Assembly (NCBI GenBank): GCA_023417475.1
Contig: JAEZFP010000070.1
Coordinates: 1 to 64,000 of the forward strand
From: Bacillota bacterium
GTDB lineage: Bacteria > Bacillota > UBA4882 > UBA8346
Reading direction: 5' to 3'
Length of the DNA stretch: 64,000 nt
This document shows, piece by piece, positions 43,601 to 51,882 of this stretch. The position numbers and the translations under genes are program-made. Under the pieces are notes generated by a model that saw only the letters and a program-made list of their open reading frames with translations, was not told the origin of the DNA and ran no database searches. Every line of letters begins with the position of its first letter. Positions within the stretch are counted from its first letter, which is position 1.

Positions 43601-43661
43601 CAATGGTCAAAAACCCGATAATCAGTTTAGAGCGGATCTCCAAATTGTAGAACCACTTCAT
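40620..43661 (-). CDS. Methyl-accepting chemotaxis protein with PAS and HAMP-like repeats
   Basis: A 1013-residue receptor: membrane helices at about 12-32 and 190-215 flank a four-helix-bundle sensor; a HAMP domain follows, then a PAS domain (about 265-375) with a Cys-rich segment (QCQDCNSEICTTEECGL). From 400 to 720 come tandem HAMP-like units (repeated GRLDFRAD and FNQTLDAII patterns), then the signalling hairpin (EIAFQTNILALNAAVEAAR near 860). The Cys cluster could hold metal or react to redox state. The start has GAGGAGG upstream. It lies between cheA and cheW. Confidence 0.93.
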   Translation of the reverse strand: MKWFYNLEIRSKLIIGFLTIVLLTAVLGGLAIYGIKAISQADAELYSRHTQVVQGVSLISANYQKMRITLTDTILDKTMDEKVKHGNDLITFNDAINLQLGEIEKIVATQEEKKAFGVLKDALFNFRPFQDSILALTVTNQSEQALQAIRGEGAPLVTAVEDAMNGLTQLEMNLAKQKSVANAALAQQSIIVTFGILILATLVSIVIGYFLSMIIAKPIKKLAQISEKIAGGDLNVEIDAVRSKDELGKMMLSFGKLVERVFWYEALLDSVPFAISVTDMNRNWTFVNKPFEQFLGVTRQEIIGKQCQDCNSEICTTEECGLTRLDQDQPRSFFNKERQNYQVDSSYIENSRAERVGHIEIIQDITAKTRVAQYQSAEVARLANNLELLAQGDLELDLAVAEADEHTQVERENFQQINANLERLKDAITALTTDAGQLVEAALEGRLDFRADGSKHGGAFQAIIQGVNNTLDAVIRPISVTADYIERISRGDIPETIVNDYQGDFKGLIDNLNTCIEAVNSLVVDANIQARAAIEGRLDFRADAGRHGGGFAKIIDGFNQTLDAIIQPLNEAIAVLQRMAVNDYTRQLQPGQYQGMLRHFAETVNTVQARLLSVQEVVNQVADGDTSRYEELKGIGKQSEDDHLVPALTRMMGMIEALITEVETLTEAAISGELQVRGRTEQFSGGYRAIVAGFNRTLDAVIQPVNEAAAVLEEIAQGNLTVRVEGDYQGDHRKMTDALNQTLSNLNEVLFELNDVAELVADGARNVSQSSQVISESATEQASTVEELTASMTEIAAQTKQNAAYADEANKLALAAKDNAEQGDQQMQEMLKAMTEINGVSESISKIIKVIDEIAFQTNILALNAAVEAARAGQHGKGFAVVAEEVRNLAARSANAAKETTALIEGSITKVASGTKIANQTAEALHRIVEGAAKTTGLVADIAHSSNDQALGITQVNQGIKQVAQIVQTSTATSEQSAAASQELSGQADMLRSLVKKFRLTKNHQYLLTSKNS

Positions 43662-43729
43662 ATTGGTGCCTCCTCATCCTTGTTTGTCACGAATATGATG
43701 TCGAAACCAATAAAACTGATCTTCCGAAA

Positions 43730-45763
43730 TTAAAAATGCAACAATCCTGGGACGTCCAAAATCAAGCTGATGCTGCCGTCTCCCAGCAACGTGCAGCCCG
43801 CCAAACCGCGAACCTTCTTGATGTACCGCGGCAATCCTTTGACAACCACCTGTTGTTCCCCGAGCAACCGGTCCGCGAATAGACAAAGACTCTTATCATC
43901 GCTTTCCACCATCACAATGATCCCCTCATGCAATTTCACGGTGTCGGTCTCAATCTTGTACAATTCATGCAACCGCAGGAAAGGATGGCATTTCCCCCGG
44001 ATCAAAATCATCTCGTCGCCATCAGGATCCGTGATCACATCTGCTTCCTTCACCCGGAAGGATTCCTGGATGGTTGTGGTGGGCAATGTAAAGAGCGAAT
44101 TACCGACTTGAATGCTCATCCCGTCAATGATCGCCAACGTCAACGGAATCTTTAACGAAATGGCGGTTCCTACTCCCAGCACGCTGTCAATGAGTACCGT
44201 TCCGCCGACTTTCTCAATATTCTTCACGACCACGTCCATTCCGACGCCGCGGCCGGAAAACTCGGTGATCTTTTCTTTCGTCGAGAAACCCGGTTGGAGA
44301 ATAAAAGCAAAAATCTCCCGTTCGGTCAGTTCGCTTTCGGGTTTGGTAACCAAGCCGTTTTCCAAGGCTTTCTTTAAAATTTTATCTTTATCCAATCCCC
44401 GTCCGTCATCCCGGATCACAATCCAAACTTCATTGCCGGAGTTTTTCGCTTCCAAGGTGATTTTGGCTACGTCCGGCTTGCCCTTTTCTTTCCGTTCCGA
44501 CTGTGTTTCAATGCCATGATCAATGGCGTTCCGGATCAAATGCATCAGCGGGTCGGAGAGTTGTTCGATAATATTCTTATCGACTTCGGTCTCTTCACCG
44601 ATCAGCTCCAATTCCACTTCTTTCTGCAATTTATGGCTCATATCGCGGACAATCCGCTGCATCTTCATAAAAGTATTGGTCAGCGGCACCATCCGGATCG
44701 CCATGACGATGTCTTGCAGTTCATTGGTGATCTTGCGCAATTGGCCGGACGCTTTATGGAAACTGTCCAGAGCCAATCCGTCCAATTCCGGATGATGGGT
44801 GACCATCGCCTCGGAGATAACCAACTCCGCGACCAAGTCCATCAATTTATCAAGTTTATCCACATTCACATTGATAAACCGTTGCGAGACCGAACCCGTA
44901 CCGTTCTTCTCCGGTTCGTTGCGTTTCTTGACAAGCTGTTGGGCCTCCTCGACCTCCTGAATAATGGGCAAGGCATGCAACAACGAAGCTTTGGGTTTTT
45001 CGTGAATATCAAGATCTTTTATTAACGGGGTTTTGTTAAAGATCGCTTCAATCTCATCCAAAGTGCCTTTCATGATAAAGGAGATTGTAAGGCCGTCCTG
45101 ACGGATCGCTTCGATACAAGCGTTATCGTCAATCACCACTTCCGGGACGCACGAAACAATCTCCACTTTTTCTTTTAGTTGATGTAATAAGGTGAAAGCG
45201 CGCACGTCTTCCATCTGGCAGTCTTCGGCGAATTGCAGGGACGCCTCGTATTGAGGTTGTTCCGACAATCGTTCGGCCGACCGGTCTTGTCCGATATAAA
45301 ATTTGGGGGATTCGGTTGCGGTCTGCGCCTTTTCGGCCGTCGGATTCGGCTGATTCGAACCGCGCAACCCTTCGAGATAGTTTTTAATATTTTGGATTAG
45401 CGACGCCGAATCGCCGTCGGACTCCGAACCGTCCTGCACTTTTTGGGTCTCATTTTTAATAAAGTCGACACCCGATAAGACCAGATCGCTCAGTTTCGAA
45501 TAATCAATCTCCGCCGGTTTACTCTCGCGCAATAAATAAAAGAGATCCTCGATGGCATGCGCCAGATTTGAAACATTGGTAAACAGCATCATCGCCGCTG
45601 AGCCTTTAATGGTATGCATGATCCGAAAAATTTCGTTAATGGAGTTATCGAAATTATTTCCTTGTTCACTGTTTAAGATAAGTTGCTCCAGCTGTTCGAT
45701 GAGTTGGGTTGTTTCAAAAAGATATAAGTCTAACATAGGTTCGCGATCAAAGCTATTTCCCAA
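43730..45763 (-). CDS. cheA: Chemotaxis histidine kinase CheA
   Basis: A 677-residue CheA. HPt domain with His50 (FRIMHTIKGSAAM), a central P2-like region (about 180-260), dimer helix (NVDKLDKLMDLVAELVISE), ATPase domain (PLMHLIRNAIDHGIE, GRGVGMDVV) and a C-terminal CheW-like domain. The start is a TTG at 45763, 11 bases after AGGAG. It is the first gene of the operon. No cheY, cheC, cheD or flagellar gene is nearby; the operon ends in a hybrid kinase and a single receiver, so the output may not be flagellar. Confidence 0.94.
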   Translation of the reverse strand: MGNSFDREPMLDLYLFETTQLIEQLEQLILNSEQGNNFDNSINEIFRIMHTIKGSAAMMLFTNVSNLAHAIEDLFYLLRESKPAEIDYSKLSDLVLSGVDFIKNETQKVQDGSESDGDSASLIQNIKNYLEGLRGSNQPNPTAEKAQTATESPKFYIGQDRSAERLSEQPQYEASLQFAEDCQMEDVRAFTLLHQLKEKVEIVSCVPEVVIDDNACIEAIRQDGLTISFIMKGTLDEIEAIFNKTPLIKDLDIHEKPKASLLHALPIIQEVEEAQQLVKKRNEPEKNGTGSVSQRFINVNVDKLDKLMDLVAELVISEAMVTHHPELDGLALDSFHKASGQLRKITNELQDIVMAIRMVPLTNTFMKMQRIVRDMSHKLQKEVELELIGEETEVDKNIIEQLSDPLMHLIRNAIDHGIETQSERKEKGKPDVAKITLEAKNSGNEVWIVIRDDGRGLDKDKILKKALENGLVTKPESELTEREIFAFILQPGFSTKEKITEFSGRGVGMDVVVKNIEKVGGTVLIDSVLGVGTAISLKIPLTLAIIDGMSIQVGNSLFTLPTTTIQESFRVKEADVITDPDGDEMILIRGKCHPFLRLHELYKIETDTVKLHEGIIVMVESDDKSLCLFADRLLGEQQVVVKGLPRYIKKVRGLAGCTLLGDGSISLILDVPGLLHF

Positions 45764-45801
45764 AGAAAATCCACTCCTTATCTAAACTGAACATCTGTTC
45801 C

Positions 45802-45829
45802 AAGGAAATTGCCCGATATCAATTTCCTT
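45802..45829 (-). promoter_or_regulatory. Inverted repeat in the cheA leader
   Basis: Perfect 10-bp arms AAGGAAATTG/CAATTTCCTT with an 8-bp loop, about 40 bp upstream of the cheA start. It could be an operator or an RNA hairpin near the ribosome site. No -35/-10 pair could be assigned with confidence. Confidence 0.5.
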
Positions 45830-45858
45830 CCCCCTGCGAATCGAAAGTAACAACAATT

Positions 45859-45886
45859 ACGGCCAACGCTGAATAAGCGTTGGCCG
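45859..45886 (-). terminator. Terminator of the ybaK gene
   Basis: Perfect 12-bp stem ACGGCCAACGCT/AGCGTTGGCCGT with a 4-base loop; on the minus strand a T-rich tail follows. It separates ybaK from the cheA operon. Confidence 0.75.
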
Positions 45887-46059
45887 TCTGGGTTTCCCGC
45901 AATCGTCCAATCTCCGCCAGCATCCATGCCGCAATTTCTTGGTATCCCGTTTCTAGATATTATATCGACTGAAACGATTTTTACTTAATACTTTTTCATC
46001 GGGAAAAGCAGTTATTAACAAAAAATACCGATTGCACATCAAATACAACGGTAGCTAAT

Positions 46060-46548
46060 TCACCCGCCGATTCCCACCGCTACCGGTTGGGGATTGAGTA
46101 CCCGCTGCAGATCCGACGGAGTCATGCTGACCAGGTAGCCTCGTTTGCCGCCATTGATATAAAGCCGCGGCAGATCCATGATACTTGCTTCCACGTAAAC
46201 CGGCAACTCCTTTCTGGTGCCGAAAGGAGAGGTTCCGCCAACCAGATAGCCGGTGTGTTTGGCGGCGGTCTCCGGCGTACAAGGGGTAATGGTTTTGACT
46301 CCAAGCACCCGCGCCAGTTCTTTGGTGGATACCTGGCGGTCGCCGTGCATCAGGATGATCAACGGGTTATGCCGCTCATCCTCCATCACTAATGTTTTGA
46401 CGGCGGCGTGTTCATCAATGCCCAACTCCCGCGCGGCAACCTCCGTCCCGCCTTTTTCTTCGTATTGGTACAGGTGGTCTTCAAAAACCACCTTGGCTTG
46501 GCGCAACTGCCGGATGGCCGGCGTTACCGGCAACTTTTCTTTACTCAT
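46060..46548 (-). CDS. ybaK: Cys-tRNA(Pro)/Cys-tRNA deacylase YbaK/EbsC
   Basis: A 162-residue protein of the YbaK family, which hydrolyses Cys-tRNA(Pro) made in error. Seen: YQYEEKGGTEVAARELG, KTLVMEDERHNPLIILMHGD, STKELARVLGVK, GYLVGGTSPFGTRKELPVYVE in pieces, and MDLPRLYINGGKRGYLV. The ATG at 46548 has AGGA 8 bases upstream; upstream frame to 46668 lacks one and is not used. It lies between the hyd operon and the che operon on the same strand but has its own terminator. Confidence 0.9.
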   Translation of the reverse strand: MSKEKLPVTPAIRQLRQAKVVFEDHLYQYEEKGGTEVAARELGIDEHAAVKTLVMEDERHNPLIILMHGDRQVSTKELARVLGVKTITPCTPETAAKHTGYLVGGTSPFGTRKELPVYVEASIMDLPRLYINGGKRGYLVSMTPSDLQRVLNPQPVAVGIGG

Positions 46549-46688
46549 CACAAATTCCTCGCCTTGATCGGATTCCAGGCATAGCAAATCCGGTTTTACG
46601 ATTTTAATTCGCGGTTTAACAATCGCTTCCTGTTTAAAGCGGTCAAATTGATGATTATTTTCTATCAAATCGGAATGACAAGCCGCCC

Positions 46689-46729
46689 AAAAAAGAACAG
46701 GATGCCGCTGAAGACATCCTGCTCTTTTT
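46689..46729 (-). terminator. Terminator of the hydrogenase operon
   Basis: Stem with CAGGATG/CATCCTG core extended by AAAAGAA/CTCTTTT, T-run on the minus strand, just after the stop of hydA. Confidence 0.88.
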
Positions 46730-46740
46730 GATGATTCTTA

Positions 46741-48483
46741 TCATTGGCAATTACAATTTCCGCCGCAACTCCGCTCGCGTTTTTGGTAGCCGGTGTGCAG
46801 CGCTTCATGGGCCTCGTGACTGTTCGGCTCATGCAACCATTTTTGATAACACTGGGTAATGACCGGATTGTCCTGCGCCTTCCGGATCTGGGACAATTTA
46901 TCGGCGTTATAAATGCCGCGCGCCCGGGCTTTCTTAATGTCGGTACTGGCGGCAAGCGGTTGACCCGCGCCGCCGACGCAACCGCCGGGGCACGCCATCA
47001 CTTCCACCAGATGATACTGAGTTTCACCCGAACGGATGCGCTCCAGCAATTTTTGGGCGTTGCCTAAGCCGTGAACCACCGCGACCCGGACTTCCTGTCC
47101 TTTCAAATGAACCGTTGTTTCTTTCATTCCATCAAACCCGCGGACATCTTCGAAATTCACCTGTTCCAACGTTTGGCCGGTTACTTTCTCATAAGCGGCC
47201 CGCAACGCCGCCTCGGCCACTCCGCCGGTGGCCCCGAAGATCACTCCGGCCCCGGTGGCAAAACCAAACGGCATATCGAACGACTCGATATCCAACTTAT
47301 CGAAGACTATGCCCGCTTCCCGGATCATCTGCGCCAACTCTTGGGTGGTCAGTACCAGATCGACGTCGGGAGTCCCATCCGCGCTAAACTCGGGACGGGC
47401 CGCTTCAAACTTCTTCGCCGTACACGGCATAATCGATATGACATAGATATCGTTAGGGTCTTTCCCCAATTCCTGCGCCCAATACCGCTTCATCATCGAG
47501 CCGAACATCTGTTGCGGCGAACGGCAACTTGATAAATTGGCCAGCAAAGCGGGTTCGTTGTGTTCGGCGTATTTGACCCAGGCCGGACAGCAGGAGGTGA
47601 ATTGGGGCAATTTTTCGTTCTGTTGCACGCGGGTGACAAATTCGTTGGTCTCTTCGACCGCCGTCAAGTCGGCCGCCATCGACGTGTCAAAAACCCGGCC
47701 GAAACCCAAACGTTTCAGGGCGGCTACGACCTTACCGGTGACTACTTCCCCGGCGGGCATGCCGAACTCTTCACCCAACGCCACCCGCACCGCCGGCGCC
47801 ACTTGCGCCACGACCAGCTTGGCAGGGTCATGCAATGCCGCCCAGGCTTTATTGACTTCCGACTTGATCACCAATGCGCCGGTCGGGCAAACTGCGCTAC
47901 ATTGGCCGCAGTTGACGCAATCTACCTCGCCCAGCGATTGGTCAAACGCCGGGGTGACCCGGACTTGCGAACCCCGGTTGATAAAGTTCAAAATCCCAAT
48001 CCCTTGAACTTCGGCGCACATCCGGACACAGTCGCCGCAGAGAATGCACTTGTTGGGATCCCGGACAATCGACGGGCCGGAATCGTCAATCGGATGTTTC
48101 TCGTCCCGATCGCCAAAGCGGATGTTCCGGACGCCAAACCGGTTGGCCAACTCCTGCAATTTGCAATGGCCGTTCTTTTCGCAAGTCGTGCATTCCCGGT
48201 CGTGATTGGCCAATAACAGTTCCAAGACGGTCCGGCGGACCCGTTGAACCCGCGGACTGTTGGTTAAAACCTTCATCCCCGGAACCGGCGGGGTTGAACA
48301 TGAAGCGACAATACCCCGGCCTTCGATCTCCACGACACACATCCGGCAGGCGCCGTAGATGCTCAGTTCCGAATGGTAACAGAAGGTCGGCAGTTCAATT
48401 CCGAGCTTCCGGATGACTTGCAACAGGTTCTTTTCCCCTGCCAGTTCGACAGTTTGGTGATCGATGATTACAGTATCCGTCAC
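46741..48483 (-). CDS. hydA: [FeFe]-hydrogenase catalytic subunit HydA
   Basis: A 580-residue catalytic subunit of a multimeric [FeFe]-hydrogenase that makes or uses H2. Cluster sites in order: [2Fe-2S] (CYHSELSIYGACRMC near 36-50), His-Cys3 [4Fe-4S] (HDRECTTCEKNGHC), two [4Fe-4S] (CILCGDCVRMC, CVNCGQCSAVCP), then the H-cluster (TSCCPAWVKYAE, MPCTAKKFEA and ACPGGCVGGAGQP). The C-terminus ends in an extra Cys-rich CGGNCNC. The GTG at 48483 is 2 bp after the hydB stop. With HydBC it likely oxidises NADH and ferredoxin by electron bifurcation. Confidence 0.95.
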   Translation of the reverse strand: MTDTVIIDHQTVELAGEKNLLQVIRKLGIELPTFCYHSELSIYGACRMCVVEIEGRGIVASCSTPPVPGMKVLTNSPRVQRVRRTVLELLLANHDRECTTCEKNGHCKLQELANRFGVRNIRFGDRDEKHPIDDSGPSIVRDPNKCILCGDCVRMCAEVQGIGILNFINRGSQVRVTPAFDQSLGEVDCVNCGQCSAVCPTGALVIKSEVNKAWAALHDPAKLVVAQVAPAVRVALGEEFGMPAGEVVTGKVVAALKRLGFGRVFDTSMAADLTAVEETNEFVTRVQQNEKLPQFTSCCPAWVKYAEHNEPALLANLSSCRSPQQMFGSMMKRYWAQELGKDPNDIYVISIMPCTAKKFEAARPEFSADGTPDVDLVLTTQELAQMIREAGIVFDKLDIESFDMPFGFATGAGVIFGATGGVAEAALRAAYEKVTGQTLEQVNFEDVRGFDGMKETTVHLKGQEVRVAVVHGLGNAQKLLERIRSGETQYHLVEVMACPGGCVGGAGQPLAASTDIKKARARGIYNADKLSQIRKAQDNPVITQCYQKWLHEPNSHEAHEALHTGYQKRERSCGGNCNCQ

Positions 48484-48485
48484 GT

Positions 48486-50375
48486 TCAGCCCTCCTCAAT
48501 GGCCTTGAATGGACAAGTGCCCACGCAAGCGCCGCATTTGATACACTTGGCCGCATCAATCACATACGGTTTCTTCAATTCGCCGCTGATTGCCCCGACC
48601 GGACAGGTCCGGCTGCATTTGCTGCAACCTTTACAGCGTTCGGCGATAATCGTATAACGGCCGAAGGCCTTACAGACCCCGGCCGGACAGGTTTTTCCCT
48701 CGACATGGGCCAAATATTCGTCTTTAAAATATTTCAACATGGTCAATACCGGATTGGGCGCGGTTTTGCCCAAACCGCACAGCGAACCGTCTTTCACCGC
48801 TTCGGCCAGGTCCTCCAAGACCGCAATATCCTCGGGTTGGCCTTTGCCGTCGACAGTCCGGACCAAGATCTCCAATAACCGTTTGGTGCCTTCCCGGCAC
48901 GGCACACATTTGCCACAGGACTCGTTTTGGGTGAAGTTCATAAAGTACCGGGCGACCTCCACCATACAGGTATCCTCGTCCATGACCACCAAACCGCCGG
49001 AACCGATCATCGCTCCCGCCGAAAGCAAGGAGTCGAAATCCAACGGCATATCCAGATGCTGTTCGGTCAGACATCCGCCGGAAGGCCCGCCGATCTGCAC
49101 GGCCTTAAACTTCTTGCCGTTCCGGATGCCGCCGCCGATTTCAAAAACGATCTCGCGCAGGGTAATGCCCAACGGCACTTCAATCAAGCCGGTGTTGGCT
49201 ACTTGGCCGGTTAAAGCAAAGGTCTTGGTGCCCGGGCTTTTTACCGTGCCAAAGCTTTTAAACCAGGCGGCGCCTTGGGTAATGATCAAGGAAACATTGG
49301 CGAACGTCTCGACATTGTTGATCAAAGTCGGTTTGCCCCATAATCCGGCATTGGCCGGAAACGGCGGCTTGGGACGCGGCATCCCCCGTTCGCCTTCGAT
49401 TGAGGCGATCAAAGCCGTCTCCTCGCCGCAAACAAAGGCGCCGGCGCCTTCTTTAATCTTTAAATCAAAACTAAAGTCGGTTCCGAGAATGTTCTTGCCG
49501 AGCAGACCGTATTCACGGGCGGCTTTCACCGCGTTTTTCAAACGTTCCACCGCCAAGGGGTATTCCGCCCGCACATAGATATACCCTTCGTCGGCGCCGA
49601 TCGCGTAACCGGCGATGGCCATGCCCTCCAGCACTTTATGGGGGTCGCCCTCCATCACGCTGCGGTCCATGAAAGCGCCGGGGTCGCCCTCGTCGCCGTT
49701 ACAGATGACATATTTTTTGCCGCCCGTCGCATTGCGGGTCAGATCCCATTTCCGGCCGGTGGGGAAACCGCCGCCGCCCCGGCCGCGCAGACCGGATTCG
49801 ATAATTTCTTCACAAACTTGGGCGGACGTCAGCTCCGTTAAAATTTTGGCGAGCCCTTGATAGCCGCCGTCGGCAATATATTCCCGGATCTCGTCGGGGT
49901 CGATCTTGCCGCAGTGGGCCAAGGCGTTCCGTTTTTGATTCTTGTAGAACGGGATCTGTTCTTCCTCGGCAAATTGTTCGCCGCTGATCGGATGTTTGTA
50001 AAGCAACCGTGCCACCGGCGGAGCGCCGTCTACTAACGCCGCGACAATTTCCGCCGTGTCCTCGGGTTTGACTTTGGTGTAGAGAATCCCGGCCGGTTCC
50101 ACCCGGACCAGCGGTCCCATTTCACAAAATCCGTGACAACCGCTTTTGACCACTGAAACGCCGGAGTTGCCTTCTTCGAACAATAATTCGATGGAGATGT
50201 AATCGCCATGTTTTTGAACCTGTTCTTTGAGGGTCTCATAGACCGCCAATGAACCGTTGGCGACACAGCCGGTGCCGGCGCAGACGAGAATCCGCGCGGT
50301 TTCATTTTCATAACCGCGTTGCCACTTTTCACGTAGACTTTCGAGTGTGGAACGGTTTTCAATCACAGTTGCCAC
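48486..50375 (-). CDS. hydB: NADH-binding subunit HydB (NuoF-like)
   Basis: A 629-residue NuoF-type subunit. N-terminal thioredoxin-like [2Fe-2S] domain (VCAGTGCVANGS, then SGCHGFCEMGP), NADH/FMN domain (GRGGGGFPTGRKW, CNGDEGDPGAFMDR), SLBB region, the [4Fe-4S] site SCGKCVPCREGTKR and two C-terminal clusters (CKGCSKCSRTCP, CIKCGACVGTCP). It passes electrons between NAD(H) and HydA. The start GTG at 50375 overlaps hydC; a second GTG at 50366 is possible. The extra clusters are typical of bifurcating hydrogenases. Confidence 0.95.
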   Translation of the reverse strand: MATVIENRSTLESLREKWQRGYENETARILVCAGTGCVANGSLAVYETLKEQVQKHGDYISIELLFEEGNSGVSVVKSGCHGFCEMGPLVRVEPAGILYTKVKPEDTAEIVAALVDGAPPVARLLYKHPISGEQFAEEEQIPFYKNQKRNALAHCGKIDPDEIREYIADGGYQGLAKILTELTSAQVCEEIIESGLRGRGGGGFPTGRKWDLTRNATGGKKYVICNGDEGDPGAFMDRSVMEGDPHKVLEGMAIAGYAIGADEGYIYVRAEYPLAVERLKNAVKAAREYGLLGKNILGTDFSFDLKIKEGAGAFVCGEETALIASIEGERGMPRPKPPFPANAGLWGKPTLINNVETFANVSLIITQGAAWFKSFGTVKSPGTKTFALTGQVANTGLIEVPLGITLREIVFEIGGGIRNGKKFKAVQIGGPSGGCLTEQHLDMPLDFDSLLSAGAMIGSGGLVVMDEDTCMVEVARYFMNFTQNESCGKCVPCREGTKRLLEILVRTVDGKGQPEDIAVLEDLAEAVKDGSLCGLGKTAPNPVLTMLKYFKDEYLAHVEGKTCPAGVCKAFGRYTIIAERCKGCSKCSRTCPVGAISGELKKPYVIDAAKCIKCGACVGTCPFKAIEEG

Positions 50376-50892
50376 CCGCTTCCTTGGCCAGTTCGTCCAT
50401 GATGACGGCGACCGCTTCCGGGGTCATTTGACCATGGATCCGGTCATTAACCATGATAACCGGGGCTAACCCGCAAGCTCCCAAACAAGAGACGGTTTCA
50501 ACGGTATAGCGGAGATCGTCCGTTGTTTTTTTGCCGTTCTTCAAACCAACCCGTTTCAAAATGGCCTCCCGGACCGGATCGGAACCGCGGACATGACAAG
50601 CCGTACCGTCACAAACGCGAATCACATATTTTCCTTTGGGGTCCAAAGAAAACTGCGCGTAAAAGGTGGCCACGCCGTAAATGGTCGCCGGGGACAGTTT
50701 CATCACGGATGCCACATGATATAACAACTCCTCCGGCAGATAATGATATTCGTGTTGAATATCCTGCAAAATCGGGATTAGCGCCGATTGTTCCCGGCCA
50801 TGCGCCTCAATGAAAGTTTCAACCCTGGCAAAACGATCACTTGGTTCATTCATCGCGCCACTCGCAGCCTCCTCGCTAAACATTGCGTCCAT
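50359..50892 (-). CDS. hydC: HydC subunit (NuoE-like, [2Fe-2S])
   Basis: A 177-residue NuoE-like thioredoxin-fold subunit. Helical N-terminal part (ALIPILQDIQHEYHYLPEEL), then ATIYGVATFYAQF, and the [2Fe-2S] ligands in CDGTACHVRG and SCLGACGLAP. It is the first gene of the hydCBA operon. The ATG at 50892 is chosen, with AAGGGG upstream at long spacing; a later ATG at MNEPSD is possible. The frame is open upstream to 51030, but that part covers the Rex-site region and is not counted. Confidence 0.93.
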   Translation of the reverse strand: MDAMFSEEAASGAMNEPSDRFARVETFIEAHGREQSALIPILQDIQHEYHYLPEELLYHVASVMKLSPATIYGVATFYAQFSLDPKGKYVIRVCDGTACHVRGSDPVREAILKRVGLKNGKKTTDDLRYTVETVSCLGACGLAPVIMVNDRIHGQMTPEAVAVIMDELAKEAGGNCD

Positions 50893-50969
50893 TGGGTTAT
50901 TTACCCCTTTCCATCTATATTGTAATTTGAAAATAAATCCGTCCTCCAGCCGCTGAAAATAAAGCCCGG

Positions 50970-50987
50970 TTGTGAACTGTTTCACAA
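50970..50987 (-). promoter_or_regulatory. Rex operator, site 1 (perfect)
   Basis: TTGTGAACTGTTTCACAA is a perfect 18-bp palindrome matching the Rex consensus TTGTGAA-N4-TTCACAA. It is in the 5' leader of hydCBA, about 80 bp before the start. Rex senses NADH/NAD+ in Bacillota, so it ties hydrogenase expression to redox state. Confidence 0.88.
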
Positions 50988-51057
50988 AACCTAACAAATA
51001 AATTGTGAATAAAAGAACAAATTGGGACATAAAAAAAATCCAAAAGGTCCCAGCTAC

Positions 51058-51075
51058 TTGTTATTTTTTTCACAA
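51058..51075 (-). promoter_or_regulatory. Rex-like operator, site 2, over the transcription start
   Basis: TTGTTATTTTTTTCACAA on the plus strand: one half-site TTCACAA is perfect and the other, TTGTTAT, is close to a variant. It lies right after the -10 of the hyd promoter, so Rex bound here would block initiation. Confidence 0.65.
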
Positions 51076-51079
51076 GTTT

Positions 51080-51109
51080 ACTATACCATAACCCAAAACT
51101 ACTTTACAA
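51080..51109 (-). promoter_or_regulatory. Promoter of hydCBA
   Basis: Minus-strand TTGTAA (51104-51109) and TATAGT (51080-51085) with an 18-bp spacer. Next to the Rex-like site 2, so it is a good candidate for the main promoter of the operon. Confidence 0.6.
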
Positions 51110-51309
51110 GTAGCTTTACGTAATGTTAATATAGCGTAAAATGAAATTTGTTCCATTTATCCGTCCCGCCATGCCAAGACCGCTCCATTACATCCCGACC
51201 GGCAAACCCAGGCCGGATCGGTCTGCTTCCAATCCGGCAGGTTAATTGCGACCGGTCCAGAATATAAATAACATATTACATAGGACTTTTCCTGGGGAGG
51301 TATCAAACG

Positions 51310-51882
51310 ATGCGCCAAGCGTTGATTATTGTCGATTTCCAAAATGATTTTTGCCCCGGCGGCAGTTTGGGGGTGGCCGATGGAGATCAGATCATTCCGA
51401 TCGTCAATTCGCTGCTGCCAAAGTTCAGAACCGTTGTTTATACCCGCGACTGGCATCCTGCCGATCATATCAGTTTCGCCGCCGAACCCCAATATCGCGA
51501 CGGTTCCTGGCCGGCCCATTGCGTGGCGGGAACTCCCGGGGCGGCTTTTCATCCCGATTTGCTGATTGTTCCCACGGCCCTGATTGTCAGTAAAGCAACC
51601 GATCCCGCCAAAGAAGCTTACAGCGGTTTTCAAGCTAGCGCTCTCGCTGACGACCTGCGGCAGTTAGGCGTTGACACCGTCTTCGTATGCGGCTTGGCCA
51701 CCGACTACTGCGTAAAGGCGACGGCGCTGGACGCGTTGCGGGAAGGGTTTGCCGTGTTTGTAATCACTGACGCCGTCAAAGGCGTTGATGTGCCGCCGGG
51801 TTCGGCCGCCGCGGCGTTGGCCGGTATGCGCCAGTCCGGGGTCCGATTAATCACCGCGACCGAGGTGAATGAGGTTGACTGA
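51310..51882 (+). CDS. pncA: Nicotinamidase
   Basis: A 190-residue isochorismatase-fold enzyme converting nicotinamide to nicotinate. Catalytic triad: Asp9 (VDFQNDF), Lys in IVSKATDP and Cys in ATDYCVKA; the metal site is DWHPADHISF. The start follows GGGGAGG. The downstream pncB overlaps its end, so the operon recycles nicotinamide into NAD. It diverges from hydCBA, whose Rex control depends on the same NADH/NAD+ pool; a functional link is inference. Confidence 0.94.
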   Translation: MRQALIIVDFQNDFCPGGSLGVADGDQIIPIVNSLLPKFRTVVYTRDWHPADHISFAAEPQYRDGSWPAHCVAGTPGAAFHPDLLIVPTALIVSKATDPAKEAYSGFQASALADDLRQLGVDTVFVCGLATDYCVKATALDALREGFAVFVITDAVKGVDVPPGSAAAALAGMRQSGVRLITATEVNEVD

